Origin: Myxococcota bacterium
GTDB lineage: Bacteria > Myxococcota_A > UBA9160 > UBA4427
DNA length: 64,000 nucleotides
Direction: 5' to 3'
Assembly: GCA_041389495.1 (NCBI GenBank)
Contig: JAWKRT010000006.1
Coordinates: 1-64,000, forward strand
Of this stretch, positions 52,601 through 61,921 are shown piece by piece. The stretch's first letter is position 1. Each line of letters starts with the position of its first letter. The notes under the pieces are model-generated. The model did no database searches. It worked only from the letters and a program-made list of their open reading frames with translations, and was not told the origin of the DNA. Both the position numbers and the translations under genes were made by a program.

Positions 52601-53170
52601 TCATGTGTCGTCGCCGCGCTCGCCGTCGCCGGGCTCACAATCCTCGAGCATCACGCCCCGCGCGTGCGCGTAGGCCGCGAGCCCGAACTCGTCCGAGCGC
52701 ACCTCGAGCCGCTCGACGAGCTCCGGCGGCCCGACGATCGCGACGTCGGCCGTCTCGTTGGCGGCGAGCAGCGAGGTCAGCGCCTCGCTCGCCGCGAAGT
52801 TCGTGAGCACGAAGACGTGCGTCGTGCCGACCCGCGTCGTCGCCGTGATCGCGGGCGTGACGATGCCCTCGACCGCGCCGGACGAGATGCGCACCTGCGC
52901 GCGCTCGCCGCGCAGGTCGTCGAGGTTCGCCTTCGCGCTCCACGTGATCCAGAGGATCTCGTCGCCGCAGCGGCCATCGCGAGCGACGAAGCCGAACAGG
53001 TGGCCCCACACCTTCGAGCCGTGCGTCGCGATGCGGCGCAGGCGCGGGCCCTTCGTGAGCTCCCAGGGACGCTCGTCGGCCTGGCCGTCGGCGACGCCGG
53101 GAACGGCGGCGCCGACGGCCGCGAGCGCGAGCATCAGGCCGAGCGCGACGCGTCGGGCGGAGGCGCGCAC
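52601..53170 (-). CDS. Small exported protein of unknown function
   Basis: A 189-aa protein, GTG start at 53170, with a signal peptide (VALGLMLALAAVGAAVPGVADG). The mature part has KGPRLRRIATHGSKVWGHLF, CGDEILWITWSAKANLDDL and VFVLTNFAASEALTSLLAAN, with two cysteines that could bond. No family is recognised. It lies between rpoD and the DUF3604 gene on the same strand, 15 bp from rpoD, and may be carried on read-through from it. Confidence 0.6.
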   Translation of the reverse strand: MRASARRVALGLMLALAAVGAAVPGVADGQADERPWELTKGPRLRRIATHGSKVWGHLFGFVARDGRCGDEILWITWSAKANLDDLRGERAQVRISSGAVEGIVTPAITATTRVGTTHVFVLTNFAASEALTSLLAANETADVAIVGPPELVERLEVRSDEFGLAAYAHARGVMLEDCEPGDGERGDDT

Positions 53171-53185
53171 GACCGCTCCGCCGAC

Positions 53186-55078
53186 TCAGTCGATGAAGTT
53201 GCGCAGCATCTTGCTCCGGCTCGGGTGGCGCAGCTTGCGCAGCGCCTTCGCCTCGATCTGCCGGATGCGCTCGCGCGTGACGTCGAAGTCCTGGCCGACC
53301 TCTTCGAGCGTGTGGTTGCTGCGCTCGCCGATGCCGAAGCGCATCTTCAGCACGCGGGCCTCGCGCGGCGCGAGCGTCGAGAGCACCTCGAGCGTCTTCT
53401 CCGCGAGGTTGCCCTCGATCACCGCGTCCTGCGGGTTGACGGCGTTCTTGTCCTCGATGAAGTCGCCGAGCGCGCTGTCCTCCTCCTCGCCGACGGGCGA
53501 CTCGAGGCTGATGGGCTCCTTCGCGATCTTCTGGACCATCTTCACCTTCTCGAGCGGAAGGTCCATGTGCTCGGAGAGCTCCTCGGCCGAAGGCTCGCGG
53601 CCGAGCACCTGCACGAGGTGGCGCGTCGCGCGCGCCTGCTTGTTGATGGTCTCGATCATGTGGACGGGGATGCGGATCGTGCGCGCCTGGTCGGCGATCG
53701 CGCGCGTGATGGCCTGGCGGATCCACCACGTCGCGTAGGTCGAGAACTTGTAGCCGCGGCGCCACTCGAACTTCTCGACCGCCTTCATGAGCCCGATGTT
53801 CCCCTCCTGGATCAGGTCGAGGAACAGGAGGCCGCGGTTCGTGTACTTCTTGGCGATCGAGACCACGAGGCGCAGGTTCGCCTCCGTGAGCTCGCTCTTC
53901 GCCTTCTGCGCGCGATCGCTCGCGTCCGCGAACACGCTGAGCGAGCGCTTCACCTGCTCGCTCGACATGCCGAGCTCGACCTCGAGCACCGCGCGCTCGC
54001 GCGCGATCTCGGCGACCTCGGCCTCGGCCGCCGCGATGCGCTCGACGTCGCTGCCGAGCCGGTCGAGCGCCGCGCGCCCGGGCTTGCTGCGCCGCTTCGA
54101 CATCGCGATCAGGTCGGGGAGGTCGAAGCGCTTCACGCCGAAGCGGCGCGCGAGCTTGCGCTCCTTGCCGTCGAGCACCTCGAACTTCTCGCCCATCTCC
54201 TCGAACGCCTTCGTCATCTCGAGGATGCGCGACTTCGCGACCTTCGAGTCGCGCAGCGTCTCGACGACGCGCTCGTACAGCTCCGCCACCTCGGCGCGCA
54301 GCCGGTCGCGCGTCTCGGGCGTGGTGCGCGAGTTCGCGATCGACGCCTGCTTCTTGGCGATCTCGGCGTCGATGCGGCGGACCTTCTGCATCGCGGCGAA
54401 GAACTGGCGCCGGCGCGTCTCGGGCGCGGGGCCGTCCTCGTCGTCGAGGCCGTCGAGCAGCGACTTGAGCGTGATCTCGTCGCGCTTGAGCTGCTCGGTG
54501 AGCTGGTCGAGCGCGCGCACGCCGTAGGGCGTGCCGAGCACGGCGAGCTCCATCGCGTGCACGCCTTCCTCGATGCGCTTCGCGATCTCGACCTCGCCCT
54601 CGCGCGTGAGGAGCGACACCTGTCCCATCTCTCGCAGGTAGACGCGCACCGGGTCGCTCGACGTCGTGCCGTCGTCGGCGCCGCGCGTCGCCCAGCGCGT
54701 GTCGGGTGCGCGCGTCGACGGGCGCAGCACGCGGATCCCCTTGCTGCGCAGGATCGCGTGGACCTCCTCGACCTGGTCCGCGGTGAGCCGCGTCGTCGCG
54801 AGGCCCTTCTTCACTTCGTCGGCGGTCAGGTGACCGCGCTCGCGCCCGCGGCGCGCCAGGCTCTGCACGCTCTGCAGCTCGGCCAGCGCACCGGACACCG
54901 GCTCGGCCGGCGGCGAGACGACCCCGTTCGCCTTCGCCCCCTTGGCGACCTTCGCGACGTCGTCGGCGCCCTTCGCGCTAGCGGCCCTCGGGCGCGCGGC
55001 GGGTTGCTCCTTCCGGGTGGTGGAGCGGGTCCGCTTGGGTCGGGCAATGGTCGTCGGGGTGGGCGCATGCGAAGCCAT
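53186..55078 (-). CDS. rpoD: Primary sigma factor (sigma-70)
   Basis: A 630-aa housekeeping sigma factor. Lys/Ala-rich N-terminal tail, region 1.2 DPVRVYLREMGQVSLLTREGE, a large non-conserved region, region 2 NLRLVVSIAKKYTNRGLLFL then FSTYATWWIRQAITRAIAD, region 3 IRIPVHMIETINK, and region 4 HTH TLEEVGQDFDVTRERIRQIE ending in the short SRSKMLRNFID tail. It directs RNA polymerase to -10/-35 promoters. Last gene of the rpsU-dnaG-rpoD unit; 69 bp from dnaG. Confidence 0.95.
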   Translation of the reverse strand: MASHAPTPTTIARPKRTRSTTRKEQPAARPRAASAKGADDVAKVAKGAKANGVVSPPAEPVSGALAELQSVQSLARRGRERGHLTADEVKKGLATTRLTADQVEEVHAILRSKGIRVLRPSTRAPDTRWATRGADDGTTSSDPVRVYLREMGQVSLLTREGEVEIAKRIEEGVHAMELAVLGTPYGVRALDQLTEQLKRDEITLKSLLDGLDDEDGPAPETRRRQFFAAMQKVRRIDAEIAKKQASIANSRTTPETRDRLRAEVAELYERVVETLRDSKVAKSRILEMTKAFEEMGEKFEVLDGKERKLARRFGVKRFDLPDLIAMSKRRSKPGRAALDRLGSDVERIAAAEAEVAEIARERAVLEVELGMSSEQVKRSLSVFADASDRAQKAKSELTEANLRLVVSIAKKYTNRGLLFLDLIQEGNIGLMKAVEKFEWRRGYKFSTYATWWIRQAITRAIADQARTIRIPVHMIETINKQARATRHLVQVLGREPSAEELSEHMDLPLEKVKMVQKIAKEPISLESPVGEEEDSALGDFIEDKNAVNPQDAVIEGNLAEKTLEVLSTLAPREARVLKMRFGIGERSNHTLEEVGQDFDVTRERIRQIEAKALRKLRHPSRSKMLRNFID

Positions 55079-55147
55079 TGGGGGGTCTCCTCATCCAGCA
55101 GAGCTGACGGGGTGAAACGCCCGACCGGGGCATCCGGACGGGCGACG

Positions 55148-56971
55148 TCATCGGGCGACTCCTCGCGCGGCGGGGGCCTGCGCGCGGAGGCGGGCTCGCC
55201 TCTCTTCCAGCTGACGCTGCTTCTCGGCGATGAGCTGCGCGGCCGCATCGCCGCCGAGCTCGAGACGGCGCGTCGTCTCGCGACGCTCGGCGGCGGCACG
55301 CTGCCGAGCGAACCAGTCGAGCACGTCGGCGACGACGCGCTCGGGCGCCGCGTTCGCGTCGACGAGCGCATCGCCCGTCGTCAGCTCGCGCAGCAGCTGC
55401 GACTCCTCCTCGCCGAGGTCGCGCTCGACGCGGAACAGGTCGATCTCGCCCTCGGCGTCGACGTGGCCGGCGCGCGACGCATCGGCGAGCGCGAGCGCGA
55501 GCGCGCGCCACGGCCCGGGCTCGAGCCCGCGCTCGATGCCCGCGCGCACGTCGTCGGTCGCGAGCGTCGGGTTGCGCAGGAGCGCCTCGCAGAGGATGGC
55601 CGTGTGGCGGTCGGCCGGGCCGCGCCGGCGCGCGCGGACGGCGGGGCGCTCGTCCTCGGGAACGGCGTGCTCGCGGCGGCGGCGCTCGTGCAGCTCGGCC
55701 AGCACCTCGTCCTCGCCGCAGCCCATGTGCAACGCGAAGCGCCGCACGTAGGCGCGGCGCTCGACCGGGCTCGCGACGGCGTCGAGCAGCGGGACGACGC
55801 GCGCCACCGCCTCGGCCTTCGCGACGGGCGACGCGCGATCGAACGCGGCCGCGCGTCCCATCACGAGCTCGAGCGCGTCGGGCGCGCCGTCGATCACGGC
55901 GCGCAGCGCGTCCGCGCCGTGGCGCGCGAGGAAGTCGTCGGGGTCCATGCCGTCGGGCAGCACGGCCGCGCGCAGGCGCAGCCCCTCCGGCAGCAGCACC
56001 TCGAGCGCGCGCTCCATCGCCTTCGTGCCCGCGGCATCGCCGTCGAAGAGCATCACGACCGTCTGCGTGCGGCGCTTCAGGTTGCGCGCGTGCTCGCGCG
56101 TGAGCGCGGTGCCGCACGTCGCGAGCCCCTCGCCGAGCCCCGCGCGGTGCAGCGCGATGCGGTCGAAGTAGCCCTCGCACACGATCGCGCGATCGCTGCG
56201 CCGGATCGCCTCGAGCGCCCACGGGAAGCCGTAGAACGACTCGCGCTTGCGGAAGACCGGGCTCTCGGGCGTGTTCAGGTACTTCGGCTCCTGGTCCGCG
56301 CCGAGCGCGCGGCCGCCGAAGCCGACGATGCGCCGCCGCACGTCGTAGATGGGGAACGTGACGCGGCCGCGCAGCCGGTCGTAGTGGCCGCTGCCGCCCT
56401 GGCGCTCGGCGAGCAGGCCGGCCTTGGCGCCGAGGTCGCCGCCCACCTTCCGCGCCGCGAGCGCGCGCGCGACCGTGTCCCAGCGATCGGGCGCGAAGCC
56501 GATGCCGAGCTCGCGCACGTCGTCGCCCGAGAGGCCGCGCTTCGCGAGATAGGCGCGCGCCGCCTCGCCCTCCGCGCTCGCGAGCGCGTCGACGTAGGTG
56601 CGCTGGGCGATCTCGTTCGCTTCGTGGACCTGCTCGGAGATGCCGCGCTCGGCCGCGTCGCCGTGCTCCTCGGGCACCTCGACGCCGCACTCGCGCGCGA
56701 GCGTGCGCACGGCCTCGGGGAAGGTGAGGTTCTCGTGGCGCATCAGGAAGCCGACGACGTCGCCGCCGACCTGACAGCCGAAGCAGTGGAAGATCTGTTT
56801 GTCGGAGGAGACGTTGAAGGAAGGGGTCTTCTCGTCGTGGAAGGGACAGAGACCCTTGAAGTTGCGGCCGGCCTTCTTCAGCTGGACGTAGCGGCCGACG
56901 AGATCGACGATGTCGACGCGATTGCGGATCTCGTTGATCGTGGCGTCCGGGATTCGACCCAAGTCACTCAC
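55148..56971 (-). CDS. dnaG: DNA primase
   Basis: A 607-aa enzyme that makes RNA primers for replication. The CHC2 zinc finger has C42, H45, C63, C66 (LCPFHDEKTPSF, IFHCFGCQVGGD). The TOPRIM catalytic part includes AIVCEGYFDRIALH and VVMLFDGDAAGTKAMERAL, and YGFPWALEAI lies just before. The C-terminal helicase-binding domain is short. Middle gene of the macromolecular-synthesis operon. Confidence 0.95.
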   Translation of the reverse strand: MSDLGRIPDATINEIRNRVDIVDLVGRYVQLKKAGRNFKGLCPFHDEKTPSFNVSSDKQIFHCFGCQVGGDVVGFLMRHENLTFPEAVRTLARECGVEVPEEHGDAAERGISEQVHEANEIAQRTYVDALASAEGEAARAYLAKRGLSGDDVRELGIGFAPDRWDTVARALAARKVGGDLGAKAGLLAERQGGSGHYDRLRGRVTFPIYDVRRRIVGFGGRALGADQEPKYLNTPESPVFRKRESFYGFPWALEAIRRSDRAIVCEGYFDRIALHRAGLGEGLATCGTALTREHARNLKRRTQTVVMLFDGDAAGTKAMERALEVLLPEGLRLRAAVLPDGMDPDDFLARHGADALRAVIDGAPDALELVMGRAAAFDRASPVAKAEAVARVVPLLDAVASPVERRAYVRRFALHMGCGEDEVLAELHERRRREHAVPEDERPAVRARRRGPADRHTAILCEALLRNPTLATDDVRAGIERGLEPGPWRALALALADASRAGHVDAEGEIDLFRVERDLGEEESQLLRELTTGDALVDANAAPERVVADVLDWFARQRAAAERRETTRRLELGGDAAAQLIAEKQRQLEERRARLRAQAPAARGVAR

Positions 56972-57029
56972 TCCGCGTCTTGCTCAGCTCGCCTCGTGGA
57001 CTCGTCCGACCCCCTGTGCCTTCGTGGGA

Positions 57030-57227
57030 CTACTTCCCCATCCGGCGCATCTTCTTGATCGCGCGCTTGCGCGACGCCGCCGCCTTCTTCTTCTTCTTCA
57101 CGCTGGGCTTGTCGTAGAACTCGCGCCGGCGCAGCTCCGTCAGGATGCCCGCTTTCTCACACGTCTTCTTGAAGCGCTTGAGGGCGCCTTCGAACGACTC
57201 GTTCTCTTTGACTTTGATGACGGGCAT
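57030..57227 (-). CDS. rpsU: 30S ribosomal protein bS21
   Basis: A 65-aa basic protein (MPVIKVKENESFEGALKRFK..., ending KKMRRMGK) matching bS21, the small-subunit protein near the 3' end of 16S rRNA. First gene of the operon with dnaG and rpoD. No strong Shine-Dalgarno is seen upstream of the ATG. A hairpin lies in the leader. Confidence 0.95.
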   Translation of the reverse strand: MPVIKVKENESFEGALKRFKKTCEKAGILTELRRREFYDKPSVKKKKKAAASRKRAIKKMRRMGK

Positions 57228-57249
57228 GCAGGGTCACTCGCTGGGGCCT

Positions 57250-57269
57250 CTGCGAGAGTGGACTCGCAG
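57250..57269 (-). promoter_or_regulatory. Leader hairpin upstream of rpsU
   Basis: CTGCGAG, a 6-base loop, CTCGCAG: a perfect 7-bp inverted repeat 23 bp before the rpsU start. There is no T-run after it, so it is not a simple terminator. It could control translation of rpsU. The rest of the 57228-57460 leader has a weak promoter-like TTGCTG/TAGCTT pair (17-bp spacing on the minus strand, about 57380-57350) and no gene. Confidence 0.35.
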
Positions 57270-57460
57270 GGGGGTGAAGCCTCAGGTTCGTTCGACTCGT
57301 TGCCGCCGCGACCACCGGTTGCTCGCGAAGCTTGGGAACTCGAGCACTTCGGACGGTTTCGTGCGGCGGGCTTCGCAAGCTAGCGAAGCGACTAGCGCGC
57401 AGCAAGCGCCCGACCCGGCAGAAATCGGCAGTTGCACGGCGACCGGACGGGATCCGCGAG

Positions 57461-58339
57461 TCAACCGTTTGACGGCGGGCGGACCGCGATGCCGCGCGCG
57501 AGCAGCGCGCGCTTCACGTCGCCGACCGTCGTCTCCTTGAAGTGGAAGATCGACGCCGCGAGCGCGGCCTGGGCGTGCCCGCCGGCCGGGCCGTCGTCGA
57601 GCGCGGCCGCGATGTCGGCCGCGCTGCCGCCGCCGCCCGAGGCGATCACGGGCACGCGCACGGCCTCGGCCACGGCCCGCAGCAGCGCGAGGTCGTAGCC
57701 GCTCTTCGTGCCGTCGCGGTCCATGCTCGTGAGCAGCACCTCGCCGGCCCCGGCCTCGGCCATCGCCCGCGCCCAGCCGACGGCGTCGATGCCGGTCGGC
57801 GTGCGGCCGCCGTGCGTGCAGACTTCCCAGCGCGTCTCGCCGGGCACGACGGGCGCGAGCGCAGCCCCGCGCGGCGGCGCGCCGCCCGCGGCCGCGCGCT
57901 CGCTCGGCACGAGCACGCCCCGCTCGTCGCTGCGCGCGACGGCGCGCGCGTCGATCGCGATCACGAGGTTCGCGCTCCCGATCCTGGCCGACGCCTCGGC
58001 GATCAGGTCCGGGTCGTGCACGGCCGCCGTCATGACGGAGACCTTGTCCGCGCCCGCGTTCAGCAGGTCGCGCACGTCGGCGAGCGAGCGCACGCCGCCG
58101 CCGACCGTGAGCGGCAGGAACACGCTCTCGGCCGTGCGCGACACGACGTCGAAGAGCGTGCGCCGCTCCTCGTGGCTCGCGGTGATGTCGAGGAACGTGA
58201 GCTCGTCGGCCTCCTGCGCGTCGTAGAGCTTCGCCACCTCGACGGGGTCGCCGGCGTCGACGTGGTCGACGTACTGGACGCCCTTGACCACGCGGCCCTT
58301 GTCGACGTCGAGGCACGGGATGATGCGCTTCGCGAGCAC
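57461..58339 (-). CDS. hisF: Imidazole glycerol phosphate synthase, cyclase subunit
   Basis: A 292-aa TIM barrel that, with HisH, makes imidazole-glycerol phosphate and AICAR from PRFAR. Catalytic Asp in RIIPCLDVDKGRVVKG and Asp in LVIAIDAR; phosphate loops VGGGVRS and IASGGGGS. Most HisF proteins have about 255 residues. Here a Gly/Ala/Pro-rich stretch (SERAAAGGAPPRGAALAPV) enlarges the loop after the second Asp by roughly 30 residues. It starts 3 bp after hisA. Confidence 0.95.
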   Translation of the reverse strand: MLAKRIIPCLDVDKGRVVKGVQYVDHVDAGDPVEVAKLYDAQEADELTFLDITASHEERRTLFDVVSRTAESVFLPLTVGGGVRSLADVRDLLNAGADKVSVMTAAVHDPDLIAEASARIGSANLVIAIDARAVARSDERGVLVPSERAAAGGAPPRGAALAPVVPGETRWEVCTHGGRTPTGIDAVGWARAMAEAGAGEVLLTSMDRDGTKSGYDLALLRAVAEAVRVPVIASGGGGSAADIAAALDDGPAGGHAQAALAASIFHFKETTVGDVKRALLARGIAVRPPSNG

Positions 58340-58342
58340 GCG

Positions 58343-59119
58343 CTAGCCCTCTCCCGCGCCGCGCGCGCGCTCGGCGCCGACGCGTTCGAGCGCGGCCTCG
58401 AGATCGATCGCACCGGTGTAGAGCGCGCGGCCGACGATCGCGCCCGCGATCCCGTCGCCCGCGCGACGCGCCGCCGCGACGAGGTCGTCGACCGTGGCGA
58501 CGCCGCCCGAGACGACGACCGGGATCGCGACCGCGCGCGCGAGCGCGACGGTCGCGTCGAGGTTCGGCCCGCCGAGCATGCCGTCGCGCGCGATGTCGGT
58601 GTAGACGATCGCCGCGACGCCCGCGTCCTCGAACGCGCGCGCGAGGTCGACGGCCGCGACGTCGCTCGCCTCGAGCCAGCCCTCGACCGCGACGCGCCCG
58701 TCCTTCGCGTCGATGCCGACGACGATGCGGCCCGGGAAGCGGCGCGCGGCATCGCGCACGAGGTCCGGATCGCGCAGCGCGGCGGTGCCGAGGATGACGC
58801 GGTCGACGTCGAGCTCGAGCGCGCTCTCGACGGCGGCGAGCGTGCGCAGGCCGCCGCCGAGCTGCACGGGCACGCGGCCCGCCGCCGACACGACCTTGCG
58901 GATGGCGACGCCGTTCACGGGCCGCCCCGCCTTCGCACCGTCGAGGTCGACGACGTGGATGCGCGTCGCGCCCGCCGCCACGAAGCGGCCGGCGACGAGC
59001 GCCGGGCGGTCGTCGTAGACGGTCGCGTCCTCGTAGCGCCCCTGCGCGAGGCGCACGGCGCGCCCGTCGAGCAGGTCGATCGCCGGGATCACCTCGAACT
59101 CCGTCGCGCGCGCGTTCAT
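58343..59119 (-). CDS. hisA: ProFAR isomerase
   Basis: A 258-aa TIM barrel that opens the ribose ring of ProFAR to PRFAR. Seen: EVIPAIDLLDGRAVRLAQG (catalytic Asp), VPVQLGGGLRTLAAVE, IVVGIDAKDGRVAVEGW, YTDIARDGMLGGPN (second Asp) and VVSGGVATVDDL. ATG 59119 overlaps the hisH stop (ATGA). Confidence 0.95.
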   Translation of the reverse strand: MNARATEFEVIPAIDLLDGRAVRLAQGRYEDATVYDDRPALVAGRFVAAGATRIHVVDLDGAKAGRPVNGVAIRKVVSAAGRVPVQLGGGLRTLAAVESALELDVDRVILGTAALRDPDLVRDAARRFPGRIVVGIDAKDGRVAVEGWLEASDVAAVDLARAFEDAGVAAIVYTDIARDGMLGGPNLDATVALARAVAIPVVVSGGVATVDDLVAAARRAGDGIAGAIVGRALYTGAIDLEAALERVGAERARGAGEG

Positions 59120-59766
59120 CGGCTCGCCCCGACCCACGCGAAGAACGCGTCGAGCACCCGCTTGCCGGCCTTCTGGCTCTTCTCGGGATGGAACTGCGCG
59201 GCGAAGAGCCGCTCGGTCGCGACCGCCGACGCGAAGGTGCCGCCGTAGTCCGTGCGTCCGACGACGATGCGCTCGTCCACCGGCACGGGGCGGTACGAGT
59301 GCACGAAGTAGAACCAGTCGCGCTCGGGGAGGCGCTCGAGCATCGGGTGGCCCGCGCGTCGCTCGAAGCGCACCTCGTTCCAGCCGATGTGCGGGACGAC
59401 GAGCCGGCTGCCGTCGACGTCCTCGTCGGGGAAGCGCTCGACGCGGCCGCGCAGCACGCCGAAGCCCTTCGTCACGCCGTGCTCGGTGCCTTCGTCGAAC
59501 AGCAGCTGCAGCCCGAAGCACAGCCCGAGGTACGGGCGGCCGCCGTCGATCGCGCGCTTGCACGCGTCCTCGAGCCCGCTCGCGCGCAGCCGCTCCGCCG
59601 CGTCGCGGAACGCGCCGACGCCGGGCAGCACGACGCCGTCCGCGCGCGCGACGACCGCGGGGTCGTCGGTGACGTCGACGGCGAAGCCCGAGCGCTCGAG
59701 CGCCTTCGCGACGCTGCGCAGGTTGCCGGCGCCGTAGTCGAGGAGGGCGGCGCGCGGCGCGCTCAT
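59116..59766 (-). CDS. hisH: Imidazole glycerol phosphate synthase, glutaminase subunit
   Basis: A 216-aa class I glutamine amidotransferase that feeds ammonia to HisF. Nucleophile Cys in YLGLCFGLQLLF, His and Glu in AAQFHPEKSQKAG, and VVLPGVGAFRDA near the oxyanion region. It overlaps hisA by 4 bp, fitting the tight HisH-HisF partnership. Confidence 0.95.
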   Translation of the reverse strand: MSAPRAALLDYGAGNLRSVAKALERSGFAVDVTDDPAVVARADGVVLPGVGAFRDAAERLRASGLEDACKRAIDGGRPYLGLCFGLQLLFDEGTEHGVTKGFGVLRGRVERFPDEDVDGSRLVVPHIGWNEVRFERRAGHPMLERLPERDWFYFVHSYRPVPVDERIVVGRTDYGGTFASAVATERLFAAQFHPEKSQKAGKRVLDAFFAWVGASR

Positions 59767-59805
59767 CGGCGCCGCCCGAGCGAGGGGAACGCGAGCGACA
59801 TGCGG

Positions 59806-60435
59806 CTAGAGGGCGCCCTTGACGGTGGGCAGCCCCTCGACGCGCGGGTCGATCTCGACGGCGATCCGCAGCGCGCGCGCGAGCCCCTTGAAGGTGGCCT
59901 CGACGACGTGGTGCGGGCTCCGCCCGTACCGCTTCTCGACGTGCAGGTCGAGCCCCGCGCTCTGCGAGAACGCGTAGAGGAAGTCCTCGGTGAGCGAGGC
60001 GTCGAACGCGCCGATGCGGTCGTTCTCGAGCGGGAGCAGGTAGACCAGATAGGGGCGGTTGCTGACGTCGACCGCCACCTCGACCTTGCTCTCCGCCATC
60101 GGCAGCACGAACGAGCCGAAGCGCCGGATGCCCTCGGCCGTGCCGAGCGCCTCGCGGAACGCCTCGCCGAGCGCGATGCCGACGTCCTCGACCGTGTGGT
60201 GCAGGTCGACCTCGACGTCGCCCTCCGCGCGCAGGCGCAGGTCGAACAGGCCGTGCTTCGCGAAGCTCTCGAGCATGTGGTCGAAGAAGGCGATCCCGGT
60301 CGCGACCTCGTACTGGCCGGAGCCGTCGAGGTCGAGCTCGACCTGGATGTCGGTCTCCTTCGTCTTGCGCGCGACGGTCGCGCGCCTGCGGCGCCCTGCG
60401 GTGGGCGAGCTCGGCGGGGGGGGAACCTGGCTCAT
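59806..60435 (-). CDS. hisB: Imidazoleglycerol-phosphate dehydratase
   Basis: A 209-aa monofunctional dehydratase, without a phosphatase domain. Metal-binding histidines in GIAFFDHMLESFAKHG, DLHHTVEDVG and SPHHVVEATFKG. A 20-residue basic N-tail (MSQVPPPPSSPTAGRRRR) precedes the conserved part. Its ATG overlaps the hisD stop (ATGA). Confidence 0.95.
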   Translation of the reverse strand: MSQVPPPPSSPTAGRRRRATVARKTKETDIQVELDLDGSGQYEVATGIAFFDHMLESFAKHGLFDLRLRAEGDVEVDLHHTVEDVGIALGEAFREALGTAEGIRRFGSFVLPMAESKVEVAVDVSNRPYLVYLLPLENDRIGAFDASLTEDFLYAFSQSAGLDLHVEKRYGRSPHHVVEATFKGLARALRIAVEIDPRVEGLPTVKGAL

Positions 60436-61895
60436 AGCTCCGCTTCGGCCTCCCGTTCTCTCATGGCTTCGCGCTCGCGCCGGGCGCGGCGGATCTTCTG
60501 CAGCCGCATGTCGATCGAGCGCCCGTGCCCGGTGAGCCCCTCGACCTCGGCGAGCCGCATGATATCGAGCCCGAGCTCGCGCAGCTTCGGGGGCTCGAAG
60601 CGCACGAAGCTCGTGCGCTTGAGGAAGTCGTCGACGCCGAGCGGCGAGAAGAAGCGCGCCGTCCCGCCGGTCGGCAGCACGTGGTTCGGGCCGGCGAGGT
60701 AGTCGCCGACCGCCACGGGCGTGTAGTGGCCGAGGAACACGGCGCCCGCGTTCTTCACCTTCTTCATCACGACGTCGGGCGAGTCCGTCGCGAGCACGAG
60801 GTGCTCGGCGGCGTACTCGTTCGCGAGCTCCATCGACTCGTCGAGACTCCGGGTGACGACGATGGCGCCGCGCTGCGACAGCGACGCGCGCGCGATGTCG
60901 GCGCGGTCGAGGTCCTGGATCTGCTTCTCGACGAGCTCGGCCACGCGCGCGGCCACGCTCTTGACGTGCGTGATCAGGATGGCCTGCGCGAGCTCGTCGT
61001 GCTCGGCCTGCGAGATCAGGTCGGCGGCGAGCCAGGCGGGCGTCGCGCTCGCGTCGGCGACGATCACGACCTCGGTCGGGCCGGCCTCGCTGTCGATGTC
61101 GACCTGGCCGAACACGTTGCGCTTCGCGGTGGCGACCCAGATGTTGCCCGGGCCCGTGATCTTGTCGACGCGCGGAACCGTCTCCGTCCCGTAGGCGAGC
61201 GCCGCGATCGCGTGCGCGCCGCCCATCTTGAAGATGCGGTGCACGCCGGACACGCGCGCCGCCATCAGCACCTCGGGCAGCACGCGCCCGTCGGGCTGGG
61301 GCGGCGTCGCCATGAGGATCTCCGGCACCTCGACCACCGACGCCGGGATCGTGTTCATCACGACGCTCGACGGGTAGACGGCCTTGCCGCCCGGGACGTA
61401 GATGCCGACGCGCTCGAGCGCGCGGACGCGCGCGCCCATCAGCGCGCCGCCCTCCTCCTTCATCTCCCAGCTCGACGGGATGCGCTTCTTGTGGAAGTCG
61501 CGCACGCGCATGGCCATCTTGCCGATCGCGGCGCGGTCGGCCGGGTCGACGGCCTCGCAGCCGGCGTCCCACTCGGCGCGCGTCACCTCGAGCTTCGCGA
61601 GCTCGGCCTTGTCGTACTTCGCGATGCCCGCGAGCACCTCGGCGTCGCCGTTCTCGCGCACCGCGGCGATGATGCGACGGACCTCGCGCTCGACGTCGTC
61701 GCCGATCGTGTCGCGGCGATTGCACAGCTTCGCCCACTGCGCGGCGAAGTCGCGATCCTTCGGAGACAGCGTGCGCAGCAGCGCGTCCGACTTGCGCGCG
61801 CGCGGCGCCTTCGCCGTCTTCGCGGCCGGCGCCTTGCCACTCGCCGACTTCGCCTCCGGCGTCTTGCCGGCCTTGCTCGAGCTCTTCGCGGCCAT
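60432..61895 (-). CDS. hisD: Histidinol dehydrogenase
   Basis: A 487-aa zinc enzyme that oxidises histidinol to histidine with NAD. Seen: RVGIYVPGGKAVYPSSVVMN, KITGPGNIWVATAKR, LISQAEHDELAQAI (Gln/His zinc ligands), NEYAAEHLVLATD (catalytic His), and PNHVLPTGGTARFFSPLGV. The first 40 residues are a Lys/Ala/Ser-rich extra tail, so a start further in is possible. Confidence 0.94.
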   Translation of the reverse strand: MAAKSSSKAGKTPEAKSASGKAPAAKTAKAPRARKSDALLRTLSPKDRDFAAQWAKLCNRRDTIGDDVEREVRRIIAAVRENGDAEVLAGIAKYDKAELAKLEVTRAEWDAGCEAVDPADRAAIGKMAMRVRDFHKKRIPSSWEMKEEGGALMGARVRALERVGIYVPGGKAVYPSSVVMNTIPASVVEVPEILMATPPQPDGRVLPEVLMAARVSGVHRIFKMGGAHAIAALAYGTETVPRVDKITGPGNIWVATAKRNVFGQVDIDSEAGPTEVVIVADASATPAWLAADLISQAEHDELAQAILITHVKSVAARVAELVEKQIQDLDRADIARASLSQRGAIVVTRSLDESMELANEYAAEHLVLATDSPDVVMKKVKNAGAVFLGHYTPVAVGDYLAGPNHVLPTGGTARFFSPLGVDDFLKRTSFVRFEPPKLRELGLDIMRLAEVEGLTGHGRSIDMRLQKIRRARREREAMREREAEAEL

Positions 61896-61921
61896 CTCGG
61901 CCCTCCCGCGGACTGCGTCCG

